Positions 16,211-26,447 of a stretch of 64,000 nt of DNA are shown here, piece by piece; the stretch's first letter is position 1; the number at the start of each line of letters is the position of its first letter. The position numbers and the translations under genes are program-made. This DNA comes from Ectopseudomonas chengduensis (lineage in GTDB: Bacteria > Pseudomonadota > Gammaproteobacteria > Pseudomonadales > Pseudomonadaceae): assembly GCF_900102635.1 (NCBI RefSeq), contig NZ_FMZQ01000003.1:1-64000 (forward strand). The letters run 5' to 3'. The notes below the pieces were generated by a model. That model ran no database searches, was not told the origin of the DNA, and saw only the letters and a program-made list of their open reading frames with translations.

Positions 16211-19200
16211 TTACGCTCGCTGCCTTTCCAGTAGTTGACGAAAGGCATCCTGCGGCAGCGGTTTACTGAACAGATAGCCCTGGTAGAGATGGCAGTCCTG
16301 TGACTGCAGAAAGTCCAGTTGGTCCTGCTGCTCGACCCCCTCGGCGATCAGCGCCAGGCCCAGGCTGCGCGCCATGGCGACGATGGCACGGATGATCTCG
16401 GCATCGTTGGGATCGTGGGTGGCGTCACGCACGAAGGACTGATCGATCTTCAGCATGTCCACCGGCAGGCGCTTGAGATAGGTCAGCGAGCTGTAACCTG
16501 TTCCGAAGTCGTCCATGGCGAAGCTGACGCCGTGCTTTTTCAGGCGCAACATCTTGCCGACGGTATCATCGATATTCTGAATGACGATGCCTTCGGTGAT
16601 CTCCAGCTTGAGCATGGTGTTGGGCAACTGGCTGTCACGCAGGCTACTGGCGACTCGTTCGACGAAGTCGTGCTGGCGGAACTGCCGCGGGCTGATGTTG
16701 ACGCACAGGCTGAAACGCTCGCTGTCGACCAGGCTGTCAGCCAGCAGTTGGGCGCAGAAATGGCAGGCCTCGGCCAACACCCAGCCACCGACTTCGACGA
16801 TCAGCCCGCTCTCTTCCAGCACCTGAATGAACTGCGCGGGCGACTGTGGGCCCAACTGCGGATGCTGCCAGCGCAGCAGTGCCTCGGCGCCGACCACCTT
16901 GCCATCACGGGCATCGACCTGGGGCTGGAAGTGCAGTTCGAACTCGCCGCGCGCCAGGGCCAGGCGCAGATCGTTCTCCAGGCGCAGACGGGCGCTGGCG
17001 GCGTCCTGCATGGTGGTGCGAAACAGCTGGATGGCATTGCGCCCGGAGTCCTTGGCGCGGTATAGGGCGATATCGGCGCGCTTGAGCAGATCCGCCGGGG
17101 TATTGCCGTGATCGGGAATCAGCGCAACGCCGATGCTCGGGGTCACCTGCAGGCGGTGGCCGTCCAGCAGCATCGGTTCGGCCAGTAGCTGGCGCAGCTT
17201 GTCGGCGACCTGGCGAACGTGGCGGGTGACCTCCGAGCGCTTGCCCTCCAGGCCGGAGAGCAGCACCACGAATTCGTCGCCGCCGAGGCGGGCCACGGTG
17301 TCCTCCAGACGCACGCTGGCTTCCAGGCGCGCAGTGACCAGTCGCAACACGGAGTCGCCGACAGGATGGCCGAGCGAGTCGTTGATGTGCTTGAAGTGGT
17401 CGAGGTCGAGGAACAGCAGGGCGCCGCGCAGATCATGGCGCTTGAGCAGGGCGATCTGCTGGGTCAGGCGGTCCATCAGCAGGGCGCGGTTGGGCAGGTT
17501 GGTCAGCGCATCGTGGTAGGCCAGGTGCTGTACCTGCGCCTGCGCCTGCTTCAGTTCGCTGATATCGCGCGCGGTGAGCAGCAGGCAGGGTACGCCATTG
17601 AGTTCGATGGGTTGCACGGAAACGTCGACCAGACGCACCTCGCCGTCACGATGCCGGCCATGCATTTCCATGTGCAGCACCTGGCCCTGCTGGGTCAGGT
17701 GCTCGATCATGCGCACGCGCTCTTCGGGGTAGGCCCAGATGTCCAGCTCGAAGGCCGTGCGACCGACTACTTCGTCCGGCAGATAGCCGGTGATGCGGGT
17801 GAAGCCTTCGTTGACCTCGATATAGCGCCCGCTGTCACGTTCGGTGATGGTGATGGCGTCCGGGCTGGAGTGGAAGGCCTTGGCGAACTTCTCTTCCGAG
17901 GCTTGCAGGCGCTGCTCGCGCAGCAGCCGCTCGCTGATATCGACCAGCGTGCCGACCATGCGCTGCGGTTGGCCGGTATCGTCGAGCTGCAGTTTGGCGG
18001 TGCTTTCGAGAAAGCGCAGGCCGCCATTTTCCAGCTGTACACGATAGGTGACCTGATAGTGGCTGCGGTGTTCTGCGACCAGACTCTGGTAGCTCTGGCG
18101 CAGACTGTGTCGATCCTCCATCGGTACCTGACGGAAGAAGTCGAGGAAGGCGCCTTCGAACGGTAACGGCTCCAGGCCTTGCAACTGGGAGGCCCGGGCG
18201 CTGGCAAACAGCCGACTACTGGGAATGTGCCAGTCCCAGGTGCCCAGATCGGCCGACTCCAGGGCCAGGCGCAGGCGCTGCCTGCTTTCGTTGAGTGCCT
18301 GCTCCTGCACGCGCTGCTCGGTGATGTTGCGCACGGTGAGAACTAGGCAGGAGGTGCCGTTCAACTCGATTTCGCCACCGAACAGCAAGTTGCTGGTGAC
18401 ACTGCCGTCGCGGCTGAACAGTCGTACCTCGAGGTTGTTCAGGCGCCCGGTCTGCGCGGCGTCGAGCATACGCTGGCGGTCGCTGGGGTCAGCCCAGATG
18501 CCCAGCTCCAGTGAGGTGCGGCCCACGGCTTCGGCGCTGCTCCAGCCAAATTGCTGCTCGAAACTCGGGTTGACCTCGATGAAGCGGCCTGTCGCCCGGT
18601 CAGTGATGGCCACTGCGTCGGGCGTATGCATGAAGGCCTTGGCGAACTTTTCCTCACTGGCGCGCAGGGCATTTTCTGCGCGCTTGCGTTCGCTGGTATC
18701 GAGGAAGGTGCAGAGCATCAGGCGCTCGCCCTGCAGCTCGATGTACTGGCTCGACAGTACGCCATCGAGAATATCGCCACCACGGGTGCGCAGTTGTACT
18801 TCCTGAATCACCGGCTCGCGGCTCAGTGGCGCTTGCTGGCGCAACTGATCGCGCTGGCTGGCGTGAACCCAGAGATTCAGCTCATGGGTGGGGCGGCCAA
18901 GAATGTCGCTGGCGTTCCAGTCGAAGGCGTGGGTGAAGTGCTGGTTCACCTCGACAATCTCGCTGTTGTCGTAGCGCACCAACATCATGATGTCGGGGCT
19001 CAGGCGGAACAGGCTGGCGAAGCGTTCCTCGGAGGCGCGCAGAGCCTCGGCACGCTCCTGCTGGGCACTGATGTCGCGGATCACGCCGAACATGCGCGGC
19101 CGACCATCGGCCTCGCGTTGCAGGCTGCCGGTGATCTCCAGCCAGTGCAGGCTGCCGTCCGGCCAGCGGATACGGTGGCGCAGGGCGTTGTCAATCTGTT

Positions 19201-19498
19201 CGCCCTTGAGGATGGCGTCGAATTTAGCCAGGACCTCGGCACGTTCCTCTTCGGGAATCAGCTCGATGTAGTGCAGTTCTCGCGTGACCGGGCGATTGGG
19301 GTCGAGGCCGAACAGGGCCTGGGCGCCGCGCGACCAGTTCACCTGACCACTGCGAATGTCCCAATACCAGGTACCGAGATGGGCGCCGTTCAGCGCGGCC
19401 AGCAAACGCGGCGCGTCTTGCCAGGTTTGCTCGAATTCGGCGGGATCCATCGCCGGTATATGTGGCAGGGGCGGGGTCTGGTCAGTCGATCTGGCCAT
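16211..19498 (-). CDS. Five-PAS GGDEF-EAL cyclic di-GMP signalling protein
   Basis: A soluble 1095-residue protein with no signal or membrane segment. Five PAS/PAC units cover about 30-155, 157-280, 282-405, 407-533 and 535-660. A GGDEF domain follows with intact LGGDEF (739-743) and an RxxD inhibitory site (RLED) five residues before. The C-terminal EAL domain has EALLRW (EAL 872-874), NISPRQF, EITEGIVI, DDFGTGYSS (from 996) and EGVE, so both activities look catalytically possible. PAS units 2, 3 and 5 resemble one another (RASEEKFAKAF...SPDA...IEVN..F), suggesting internal duplication. The ligand or redox cofactor of the PAS domains is not evident. The start is the ATG of MARSTDQTPP. Confidence 0.93.
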   Translation of the reverse strand: MARSTDQTPPLPHIPAMDPAEFEQTWQDAPRLLAALNGAHLGTWYWDIRSGQVNWSRGAQALFGLDPNRPVTRELHYIELIPEEERAEVLAKFDAILKGEQIDNALRHRIRWPDGSLHWLEITGSLQREADGRPRMFGVIRDISAQQERAEALRASEERFASLFRLSPDIMMLVRYDNSEIVEVNQHFTHAFDWNASDILGRPTHELNLWVHASQRDQLRQQAPLSREPVIQEVQLRTRGGDILDGVLSSQYIELQGERLMLCTFLDTSERKRAENALRASEEKFAKAFMHTPDAVAITDRATGRFIEVNPSFEQQFGWSSAEAVGRTSLELGIWADPSDRQRMLDAAQTGRLNNLEVRLFSRDGSVTSNLLFGGEIELNGTSCLVLTVRNITEQRVQEQALNESRQRLRLALESADLGTWDWHIPSSRLFASARASQLQGLEPLPFEGAFLDFFRQVPMEDRHSLRQSYQSLVAEHRSHYQVTYRVQLENGGLRFLESTAKLQLDDTGQPQRMVGTLVDISERLLREQRLQASEEKFAKAFHSSPDAITITERDSGRYIEVNEGFTRITGYLPDEVVGRTAFELDIWAYPEERVRMIEHLTQQGQVLHMEMHGRHRDGEVRLVDVSVQPIELNGVPCLLLTARDISELKQAQAQVQHLAYHDALTNLPNRALLMDRLTQQIALLKRHDLRGALLFLDLDHFKHINDSLGHPVGDSVLRLVTARLEASVRLEDTVARLGGDEFVVLLSGLEGKRSEVTRHVRQVADKLRQLLAEPMLLDGHRLQVTPSIGVALIPDHGNTPADLLKRADIALYRAKDSGRNAIQLFRTTMQDAASARLRLENDLRLALARGEFELHFQPQVDARDGKVVGAEALLRWQHPQLGPQSPAQFIQVLEESGLIVEVGGWVLAEACHFCAQLLADSLVDSERFSLCVNISPRQFRQHDFVERVASSLRDSQLPNTMLKLEITEGIVIQNIDDTVGKMLRLKKHGVSFAMDDFGTGYSSLTYLKRLPVDMLKIDQSFVRDATHDPNDAEIIRAIVAMARSLGLALIAEGVEQQDQLDFLQSQDCHLYQGYLFSKPLPQDAFRQLLERQRA

Positions 19499-19600
19499 GG
19501 CCGTACCTTCCTCCGGAGTGCGCGATGCGCGGGGCGGGCGTTAGAGGCATGTAGATATGTTTTTGTCGTTATGTCGCCACGTTAGTCTCAGTTCGGATAC

Positions 19601-20482
19601 CTATGCAAGATCATCGCGCTGGCTGTCGAGCAGATCCATGAATGCCCGTGCGGCATTCGACAGGGTGCGCTCGGTATGCAGGATGTAGCCCAACTGGCGG
19701 GTCAGCTGGATGCCCGGTATCGGCAGGCGAGCGACCTGATCGTCGAGCATGGTGCGCGGCAGCACGCTCCAGGCCAGGCCTATGGACACCATCATCTTGA
19801 TGGTTTCCAGGTAGTTGGTGCTCATGGCGATGTTGGGCGTCAGGCCCTGGGCCTCGAACAGGCGCTGCACGATGTGATGGGTGAAAGTGTTGCCGCCGGG
19901 GAAGACCGCAGGATGCTGCGCCACGTCGGCCAGGCTGATCACCTGGCTGCGCGCCAGCGGGTGTTCCGGTGCGGCTACGAAATCCAGCGGGTCGTCCCAC
20001 ACGGCGACGGCACGGATCGGCTCACGAGTTTCCGGGGCAAGGGTAATCACCGCCAGCTCGGCGCGACCATGCAGCACTTCTTCGTACGCGACCTCCGAGT
20101 CGAGGAACTGGATATCCAGTGCCACCTGAGGATGCGCGCGGGTAAAGGCGCGCAGCAGGGCGGGCAGGCGGTGCAGGCCGATGTGGTGGCTGGTAGCCAG
20201 GGTCAGGCGGCCGCTGACTTCGCCGGACAGGTTGGTCAGCGCGCGACGGGTATCGTCCAGCACGTTGAGGATCTGGTAGGCGCGCGGCAACAGGGCACGG
20301 CCGGCCTGGGTCAGGCCAATCTCGCGGCCGAGGCGGTCGAACAGGCGCACGCCCAGTTGCTGTTCCAGGCCGGCGATGCGCTTGCTCACTGCAGGCTGGG
20401 TCAGGTGCAGGCGCTCGCCGGCTTCGGAAAAGCTGCCGGTTTCGGCAATGGCGATGAAGGCGTTGAGGTTGGCCAGATCCAT
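19601..20482 (-). CDS. LysR-family transcriptional regulator, divergent from leuC
   Basis: 293 residues, full length. The N-terminal winged helix-turn-helix (about 1-60) reads MDLANLNAFIAIAETGSFSE, then LTQPAVSKRIAGLEQQLGV. A linker helix and a two-lobed effector domain (about 90-290) follow. It is transcribed away from leuC across 223 bp that contain an ATTCC-N5-GGAAT dyad. LysR proteins usually control a divergent neighbour, so regulation of leucine synthesis is the likely role; the co-inducer is not deducible. The same LysR/leuC divergence is found in other pseudomonads. Confidence 0.92.
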   Translation of the reverse strand: MDLANLNAFIAIAETGSFSEAGERLHLTQPAVSKRIAGLEQQLGVRLFDRLGREIGLTQAGRALLPRAYQILNVLDDTRRALTNLSGEVSGRLTLATSHHIGLHRLPALLRAFTRAHPQVALDIQFLDSEVAYEEVLHGRAELAVITLAPETREPIRAVAVWDDPLDFVAAPEHPLARSQVISLADVAQHPAVFPGGNTFTHHIVQRLFEAQGLTPNIAMSTNYLETIKMMVSIGLAWSVLPRTMLDDQVARLPIPGIQLTRQLGYILHTERTLSNAARAFMDLLDSQRDDLA

Positions 20483-20518
20483 GGAACGCTCCGGTAAGTA
20501 ATGATGCGCTGAGCATAC

Positions 20519-20533
20519 ATTCCTCTTCGGAAT
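20519..20533. promoter_or_regulatory. Candidate LysR box between the regulator and leuC
   Basis: ATTCC-N5-GGAAT inverted repeat containing the T-N11-A signature of LysR operators, 37 bp from the lysR start and 173 bp from leuC. The following 40 bp are AT-rich and probably hold the promoters. Confidence 0.5.
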
Positions 20534-20705
20534 CCTTTGAATAAAAAATATGAATTTGAGTTATTTCGTGCCTGGCAATAGCATTCTCCCCATAAGCCGA
20601 AGGGCCATTTTCGCCCAGGCATAGAAAGGTGCACTTCTGACGCCGGGCGGTGATAACGCAGGCAGTTTCCGGATGTGCTCAAAAGGCGCTGATGAGGTAA
20701 GGCTG

Positions 20706-22133
20706 ATGACTGGCAAGACGCTCTACGACAAGCTCTGGGAAATGCACGAAGTGAAACGTCGCGACGACGGTTCCTCGCTGATCTACATCGATCGTCACAT
20801 CCTCCATGAGGTGACCTCGCCGCAGGCCTTCGAAGGCCTGCGTCTGGCCGGGCGCAAGCCGTGGCGCATCGACGCCAACATCGCTACGCCGGATCACAAC
20901 GTGCCGACCACCAAGGCCGAGCGTCAGGGGGGCCTCGAAGCCATCGCCGACGAAGTCTCGCGTATCCAGGTGCAGACCCTGGACGAGAACTGCGATGACT
21001 TCGGCATCCTCGAGTTCAAGATGAACGACGTGCGCCAGGGCATCGTCCACGTGGTCGGGCCGGAGCAGGGCGCTACCTTGCCGGGTATGACTGTGGTCTG
21101 CGGCGACTCGCACACCTCCACCCATGGCGCCTTCGGTGCGCTGGCCCATGGCATCGGCACCTCCGAGGTCGAGCACGTGCTCGCCACCCAGTGCCTGGTG
21201 GCCAAGAAGATGAAGAACATGCAGGTGCGCGTCGAAGGCAAACTGCCATTCGGCGTCACCGCCAAGGACATCGTGCTGGCCGTGATCGGCAAGATCGGTA
21301 CCGCCGGTGGTAACGGCCATGCCCTGGAGTTCGCCGGCAGCGCGATCCGCGATCTGTCGCTGGAAGGGCGCATGACCATCTGCAACATGTCCATCGAGGC
21401 TGGCGCCCGTGTGGGCCTGGTAGCGGTGGACGAGAAAACCATCGCCTACGTCAAGGATCGTCCATTCGCGCCCAAGGGCAGCGACTGGGACAAGGCCGTG
21501 GCGCAGTGGCAGAACCTGGTGTCCGACGCTGATGCGGTGTTCGACACAGTGGTCGAGCTGCGCGCCGAAGACATCAAGCCGCAGGTCAGCTGGGGCACTT
21601 CGCCGGAGATGGTCCTGGCCGTCGACCAGAATGTGCCGGACCCGGCTGCCGAGGTCGACCCGGTGAAGAAGGATTCGATCACCCGCGCACTCAAGTACAT
21701 GGGCCTGAGCGCCAACCAGCCGATCACCGATATTCAGCTCGATCGCGTGTTCATCGGCTCCTGCACCAATTCGCGTATCGAGGACCTGCGCGCTGCCGCC
21801 GAGGTGGCCAAGGGGCGCAAGGTCGCCAGTACCATCAAGCAAGCCATGGTGGTGCCGGGTTCTGGCTTGGTGAAACAGCAGGCCGAGGCCGAGGGGCTGG
21901 ACAAGATCTTCATCGAGGCTGGTTTCGAATGGCGTGAGCCGGGCTGCTCCATGTGCCTGGCGATGAACCCGGACAAGCTGGGCAGTGGCGAGCATTGCGC
22001 GTCCACCTCCAACCGCAACTTCGAAGGCCGTCAGGGCGCCGGTGGCCGTACCCACCTGGTGAGCCCGGCCATGGCTGCCGCTGCGGCAGTGACCGGTCGT
22101 TTCATCGACGTTCGCGAATTGATCCAGGCCTGA
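20706..22133 (+). CDS. leuC: 3-isopropylmalate dehydratase, large subunit
   Basis: With LeuD this [4Fe-4S] aconitase-family enzyme isomerises 2-isopropylmalate to 3-isopropylmalate in leucine synthesis. The protein is 475 residues. Aconitase landmarks: [20 protein letters not shown], the first cluster cysteine in [12 protein letters not shown] and the other two in [10 protein letters not shown], then [17 protein letters not shown]. The start is the ATG of [10 protein letters not shown] with GAGGTAAG upstream; an earlier in-frame ATG adds 11 residues. It is followed by leuD at an 8-bp gap, so the subunits are co-expressed. The divergent LysR gene is the likely controller. Confidence 0.97.
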   Translation: MTGKTLYDKLWEMHEVKRRDDGSSLIYIDRHILHEVTSPQAFEGLRLAGRKPWRIDANIATPDHNVPTTKAERQGGLEAIADEVSRIQVQTLDENCDDFGILEFKMNDVRQGIVHVVGPEQGATLPGMTVVCGDSHTSTHGAFGALAHGIGTSEVEHVLATQCLVAKKMKNMQVRVEGKLPFGVTAKDIVLAVIGKIGTAGGNGHALEFAGSAIRDLSLEGRMTICNMSIEAGARVGLVAVDEKTIAYVKDRPFAPKGSDWDKAVAQWQNLVSDADAVFDTVVELRAEDIKPQVSWGTSPEMVLAVDQNVPDPAAEVDPVKKDSITRALKYMGLSANQPITDIQLDRVFIGSCTNSRIEDLRAAAEVAKGRKVASTIKQAMVVPGSGLVKQQAEAEGLDKIFIEAGFEWREPGCSMCLAMNPDKLGSGEHCASTSNRNFEGRQGAGGRTHLVSPAMAAAAAVTGRFIDVRELIQA

Positions 22134-22141
22134 GGAGCTAG

Positions 22142-22792
22142 ATGATGAAAGCCTTTACCCAACACACCGGCCTGGTCTGCCCGCTCGACCGTGCCAACGT
22201 CGACACCGACCAGATCATTCCCAAGCAGTTTCTGAAGTCGATCAAACGCACCGGCTTCGGCCCCAACCTGTTTGACGAGTGGCGCTACCTGGATGTTGGC
22301 CAGCCGAACCAGGACAACTCTAAGCGCCCGATCAACAAGGACTTCGTGCTCAACTTCCCGCGCTACCAGGGCGCCAGCGTACTGCTGGCCCGCGAGAACT
22401 TCGGCTGCGGCTCTTCGCGCGAGCACGCGCCGTGGGCGCTGGACGAGTACGGTTTCCGCACGGTGATCGCGCCGAGCTTCGCCGACATCTTCTTCAACAA
22501 CAGCTTCAAGAACGGCCTGCTGCCGATCGTCCTCAAGGTCGAAGAGGTCGATGCGCTGTTCGAGCAGGCCGAGGCCACCGAGGGTTATCAGCTGACCGTC
22601 GACCTCGAGGCGCAGACCGTGACTCGCCCTGATGGCGTGCAGTACAGCTTCGAGGTCGATGCCTTCCGCAAGCACTGCCTGCTCAACGGCCTGGACGACA
22701 TCGGTCTGACCCTGCAGGATCAGGACGCGATCAAGGCGTTCGAGGTCGGTTATCAGCAGAGCAGCCCCTGGCTGTTCGGCGCAATCAAGTAA
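22142..22792 (+). CDS. leuD: 3-isopropylmalate dehydratase, small subunit
   Basis: The swivel domain of the LeuCD isomerase, 216 residues (215 if the second ATG is used). Characteristic stretches are the N-terminal [20 protein letters not shown], the active-site loop [15 protein letters not shown] and [20 protein letters not shown]. Eight bases separate it from leuC, with AGGAG before the start. After the stop the leucine genes are interrupted by a REP doublet before leuB. Confidence 0.97.
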   Translation: MMKAFTQHTGLVCPLDRANVDTDQIIPKQFLKSIKRTGFGPNLFDEWRYLDVGQPNQDNSKRPINKDFVLNFPRYQGASVLLARENFGCGSSREHAPWALDEYGFRTVIAPSFADIFFNNSFKNGLLPIVLKVEEVDALFEQAEATEGYQLTVDLEAQTVTRPDGVQYSFEVDAFRKHCLLNGLDDIGLTLQDQDAIKAFEVGYQQSSPWLFGAIK

Positions 22793-22800
22793 CGCATTCG

Positions 22801-22876
22801 ATAGGGTGTGTTGGGCCGCTTAGGCTGTGCGCACCGGATCAATCATTATTCAAGCGGTGCGCAGGGCGCACCCTAC
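22801..22876. repeat. REP doublet, family F2, inside the leu operon
   Basis: Degenerate left arm (TAGGGTGTGTTGGGCC...TGCGCACCG) and a good right arm GCGGTGCGCAGGGCGCACCCTAC. It occupies most of the leuD-leuB gap and could modulate read-through. Confidence 0.75.
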
Positions 22877-22894
22877 GGTTCGGATGAGGATGTG

Positions 22895-23977
<1,083 letters not shown>

Positions 23978-23983
23978 TCTTCC

Positions 23984-24017
23984 CAGCCCCGCCGGGGTGG
24001 TTCCGGCGGGCTGTTTA
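23984..24017 (+). terminator. Terminator-like hairpin between leuB and asd
   Basis: Stem CAGCCCCGCCGG / CCGGCGGGCTG with one bulge around GGTGGTT, then TTTATATA. The short T-run suggests partial read-through into asd, which starts 17 bp later. Confidence 0.55.
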
Positions 24018-24033
24018 TATAGGTGTAGTCGTT

Positions 24034-25146
24034 ATGAAACGTGTAGGTCTGATCGGTTGGCGTGGCATGGTCGGTTCCGTGCTCATGCAGCGCATGCTGG
24101 AAGAGCGGGACTTCGACCTGATCGAGCCGGTGTTCTTCACCACTTCCAATGTCGGTGGCCAAGGCCCTGCCATTGGCAAGGACATCGCTGCGCTGAAAGA
24201 TGCCTACAGCATTGACGACCTCAAGGGCCTGGACGTGATCCTGACCTGCCAGGGCGGCGACTACACCAATGAAGTCTTCCCCAAGCTGCGTGAAGCCGGC
24301 TGGCAGGGCTACTGGATCGACGCGGCCTCCAGCCTGCGCATGGACGACGACTCGGTGATCGTGCTCGACCCGGTCAACCGCAAGGTGATCGACCAGGCGC
24401 TGGACGCCGGCACCAAGAACTACATCGGCGGCAACTGCACCGTCAGCCTGATGCTGATGGCGCTCGGCGGTCTGTATGAGGCTGGTCTGGTGGAGTGGAT
24501 GAGTGCCATGACCTACCAGGCTGCTTCCGGTGCTGGCGCGCAGAACATGCGTGAGCTGATCAAGCAGATGGGCGCGATCAATGGCGCTGTCGCCGATGAA
24601 CTGGCCGACCCGGCCAGCGCCATCCTCGACATCGACCGCAAGGTGGCCGAGGCCATGCGTGGCGAAGGCTTCCCGGTCGACAACTTCGGTGTGCCGCTGG
24701 CTGGCAGCCTGATCCCCTACATCGACAAGGAACTGCCGAACGGGCAGAGCCGTGAAGAGTGGAAGGCTCAGGCCGAAACCAACAAGATTCTCGGTCGTTT
24801 CAAGAACCCGATCCCGGTCGATGGCATTTGCGTGCGCATCGGTGCCATGCGCTGCCACAGCCAGGCGCTGACCATCAAGCTGAACAAGGATGTGCCGATG
24901 GCCGACATCGAAGGCCTGATCAGTCAGCACAACCCTTGGGTCAAGCTGGTGCCGAATCATCGTGAAGACTCCATTCGCGACCTCGGCCCGACTGCCGTGA
25001 CCGGCACCCTGAGCGTGCCGGTCGGCCGTCTGCGCAAGCTCAACATGGGTTCGCAGTACCTGGGTGCGTTCACCGTCGGTGACCAACTGCTGTGGGGCGC
25101 TGCCGAACCGCTGCGTCGCATGCTGCGGATCCTGCTCGAGCGCTAA
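24034..25146 (+). CDS. asd: Aspartate-semialdehyde dehydrogenase
   Basis: Reduces aspartyl phosphate to aspartate semialdehyde, the branch point for lysine/diaminopimelate, threonine and methionine, and so needed for cell-wall synthesis. 370 residues of the gamma-proteobacterial type. NADP motif [14 protein letters not shown] at 8-21, catalytic C135 in GGNCTVSLM, acid/base region [12 protein letters not shown]. The start ATG is [12 protein letters not shown] strong terminator follows, separating it from the catalytically degenerate paralogue downstream. Its position between leuB and usg is conserved in pseudomonads. Confidence 0.97.
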   Translation: MKRVGLIGWRGMVGSVLMQRMLEERDFDLIEPVFFTTSNVGGQGPAIGKDIAALKDAYSIDDLKGLDVILTCQGGDYTNEVFPKLREAGWQGYWIDAASSLRMDDDSVIVLDPVNRKVIDQALDAGTKNYIGGNCTVSLMLMALGGLYEAGLVEWMSAMTYQAASGAGAQNMRELIKQMGAINGAVADELADPASAILDIDRKVAEAMRGEGFPVDNFGVPLAGSLIPYIDKELPNGQSREEWKAQAETNKILGRFKNPIPVDGICVRIGAMRCHSQALTIKLNKDVPMADIEGLISQHNPWVKLVPNHREDSIRDLGPTAVTGTLSVPVGRLRKLNMGSQYLGAFTVGDQLLWGAAEPLRRMLRILLER

Positions 25147-25170
25147 GCGCGAAGCCGGCATCCAGTATCA

Positions 25171-25210
25171 AACAAAGCCCTTCTGTCTCGGCAGAGGGGC
25201 TTTGTGTTTT
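25171..25210 (+). terminator. asd terminator
   Basis: Stem ACAAAGCCC(CT) / (AG)GGGCTTTGT around CTGTCTCGGC, followed by GTTTT. Confidence 0.8.
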
Positions 25211-25282
25211 CTGGGGGGAGCCGATTGCCTGGGCGATGGGCCGCAGTTACAGTGCCGCTCCCTCTGTGTCGTAGGTCAGCTC

Positions 25283-26293
25283 ATGAGTCAGTCCATCAAT
25301 ATCGCCGTGATCGGCGCCACCAGCAACGTCGGCGAAGCGCTGGTCGAATTGCTCGAAGAGCGTGAGTTTCCGGTGAAGGATCTGCATCTGCTGGCCAGCA
25401 GCGAGTCGGCTGGACAGAGTCTCTCTTTCCGTGGTCGGCAGGTGCGGGTCAGGTCGCTCGATGCCTTCGATTTCACTCAGGTGCAACTGGCGTTCTTTGC
25501 CGCGGGCTCTGAAGTGACGCGTAGCCATCATGAGCGCGTGGTCGCAGCCGGTTGTTCCGTTATCGATCTGAGCGCTGCTTTTTCGCTGGAACAAGCGCCA
25601 TGCGTATTACCCGAGCTTGGCGCCGCGGGTTTGCCGGCATTGACCAAGCCGTGGTGCGTCAGTGCGCCGACGCCTTCGGCGGTTGCTTGTGCGCTGGTGC
25701 TGGCGACGCTGAGGCCTGTACTGCGGCCCCAACAGCTGCAGGTGACTGCCATGCTGTCGATCTCCACTCTGGGGCGTAGCGGTGTGCAGGAGTTGGCGCG
25801 GCAGACCGCCGAGCTGCTCAACGGGCGCCCGCTGGAATCGAAGACGGTAGATCGACAGATCGCGTTCAATCTGCTGGCGCAGGTCGGCGAGGTGGATGAC
25901 CACGGGCATGCTCAGTTGGAGAAGCGTCTGGCGGCCGAGATTCAACAGTTATTGAGTCTGCCTGGGCTTCCGGTAGCAGCCACCTGCGCCTTGGTGCCGG
26001 TGTTCTTTGGCGATAGTCTCGCACTGGGCGTGTATGCTGATTCGGCTATCGATATCAGTGCAGTGCTGCAGTTGCTCGAGGTCGCGCCGGGCATCGAGTT
26101 GGTAGAGGCCGGCGATTACCCGACTGCAGTGGGCGATGCGGTGGGACAGGATCAGGTCTATGTGGGGCGTGTCCGGCGCGGCGTGAGCGATCCAAGGCAA
26201 CTCAATTTGTGGATTGCGTCTGATAATGTAAGAAAAGGCGCCGCCCTGAATGCTGTGCAGATAGCTGAGTTATTGATAAAACACTATCTGTAA
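25283..26293 (+). CDS. usg: Usg-type aspartate-semialdehyde dehydrogenase paralogue, active-site cysteine missing
   Basis: 336 residues with the semialdehyde-dehydrogenase fold: N-terminal NADP-binding GATSNVGEALVELLEERE (11-28), FFAAGSEVTRSHH, and a C-terminal dimerisation half. At the position of the catalytic Asn-Cys-Thr of active enzymes (NPNCTT) this protein reads APTPSA (128-133), with Pro131 where the cysteine should be. Dehydrogenase activity is therefore not expected. The gene lies downstream of asd and upstream of fimV/truA, the place of usg in many gamma-proteobacteria. Role unknown; a structural or regulatory partner of Asd is conceivable. The start is the ATG of MSQSINIAVIG. Confidence 0.88.
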   Translation: MSQSINIAVIGATSNVGEALVELLEEREFPVKDLHLLASSESAGQSLSFRGRQVRVRSLDAFDFTQVQLAFFAAGSEVTRSHHERVVAAGCSVIDLSAAFSLEQAPCVLPELGAAGLPALTKPWCVSAPTPSAVACALVLATLRPVLRPQQLQVTAMLSISTLGRSGVQELARQTAELLNGRPLESKTVDRQIAFNLLAQVGEVDDHGHAQLEKRLAAEIQQLLSLPGLPVAATCALVPVFFGDSLALGVYADSAIDISAVLQLLEVAPGIELVEAGDYPTAVGDAVGQDQVYVGRVRRGVSDPRQLNLWIASDNVRKGAALNAVQIAELLIKHYL

Positions 26294-26304
26294 AAGATAC
26301 TTAC

Positions 26305-26329
26305 CTAGAAATTTGAAGAATCTTTCTAG
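26305..26329. other. Small dyad between usg and fimV
   Basis: CTAGAAA / TTTCTAG arms around 11 bp, in the 154-bp gap that must hold the fimV promoter. AT-rich; it could be a weak terminator or a regulator site. Confidence 0.3.
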
Positions 26330-26447
26330 CTTGGCAATACTGGCTGAGTTGATTGCTGAATGGGGAGCCGCTCGTGGAGCGGAGGCAGGCAGCAATTCTC
26401 AAGACCCTCTCGCATGCCGAGAAAAAGATAAAACAAGGGATAACGCT

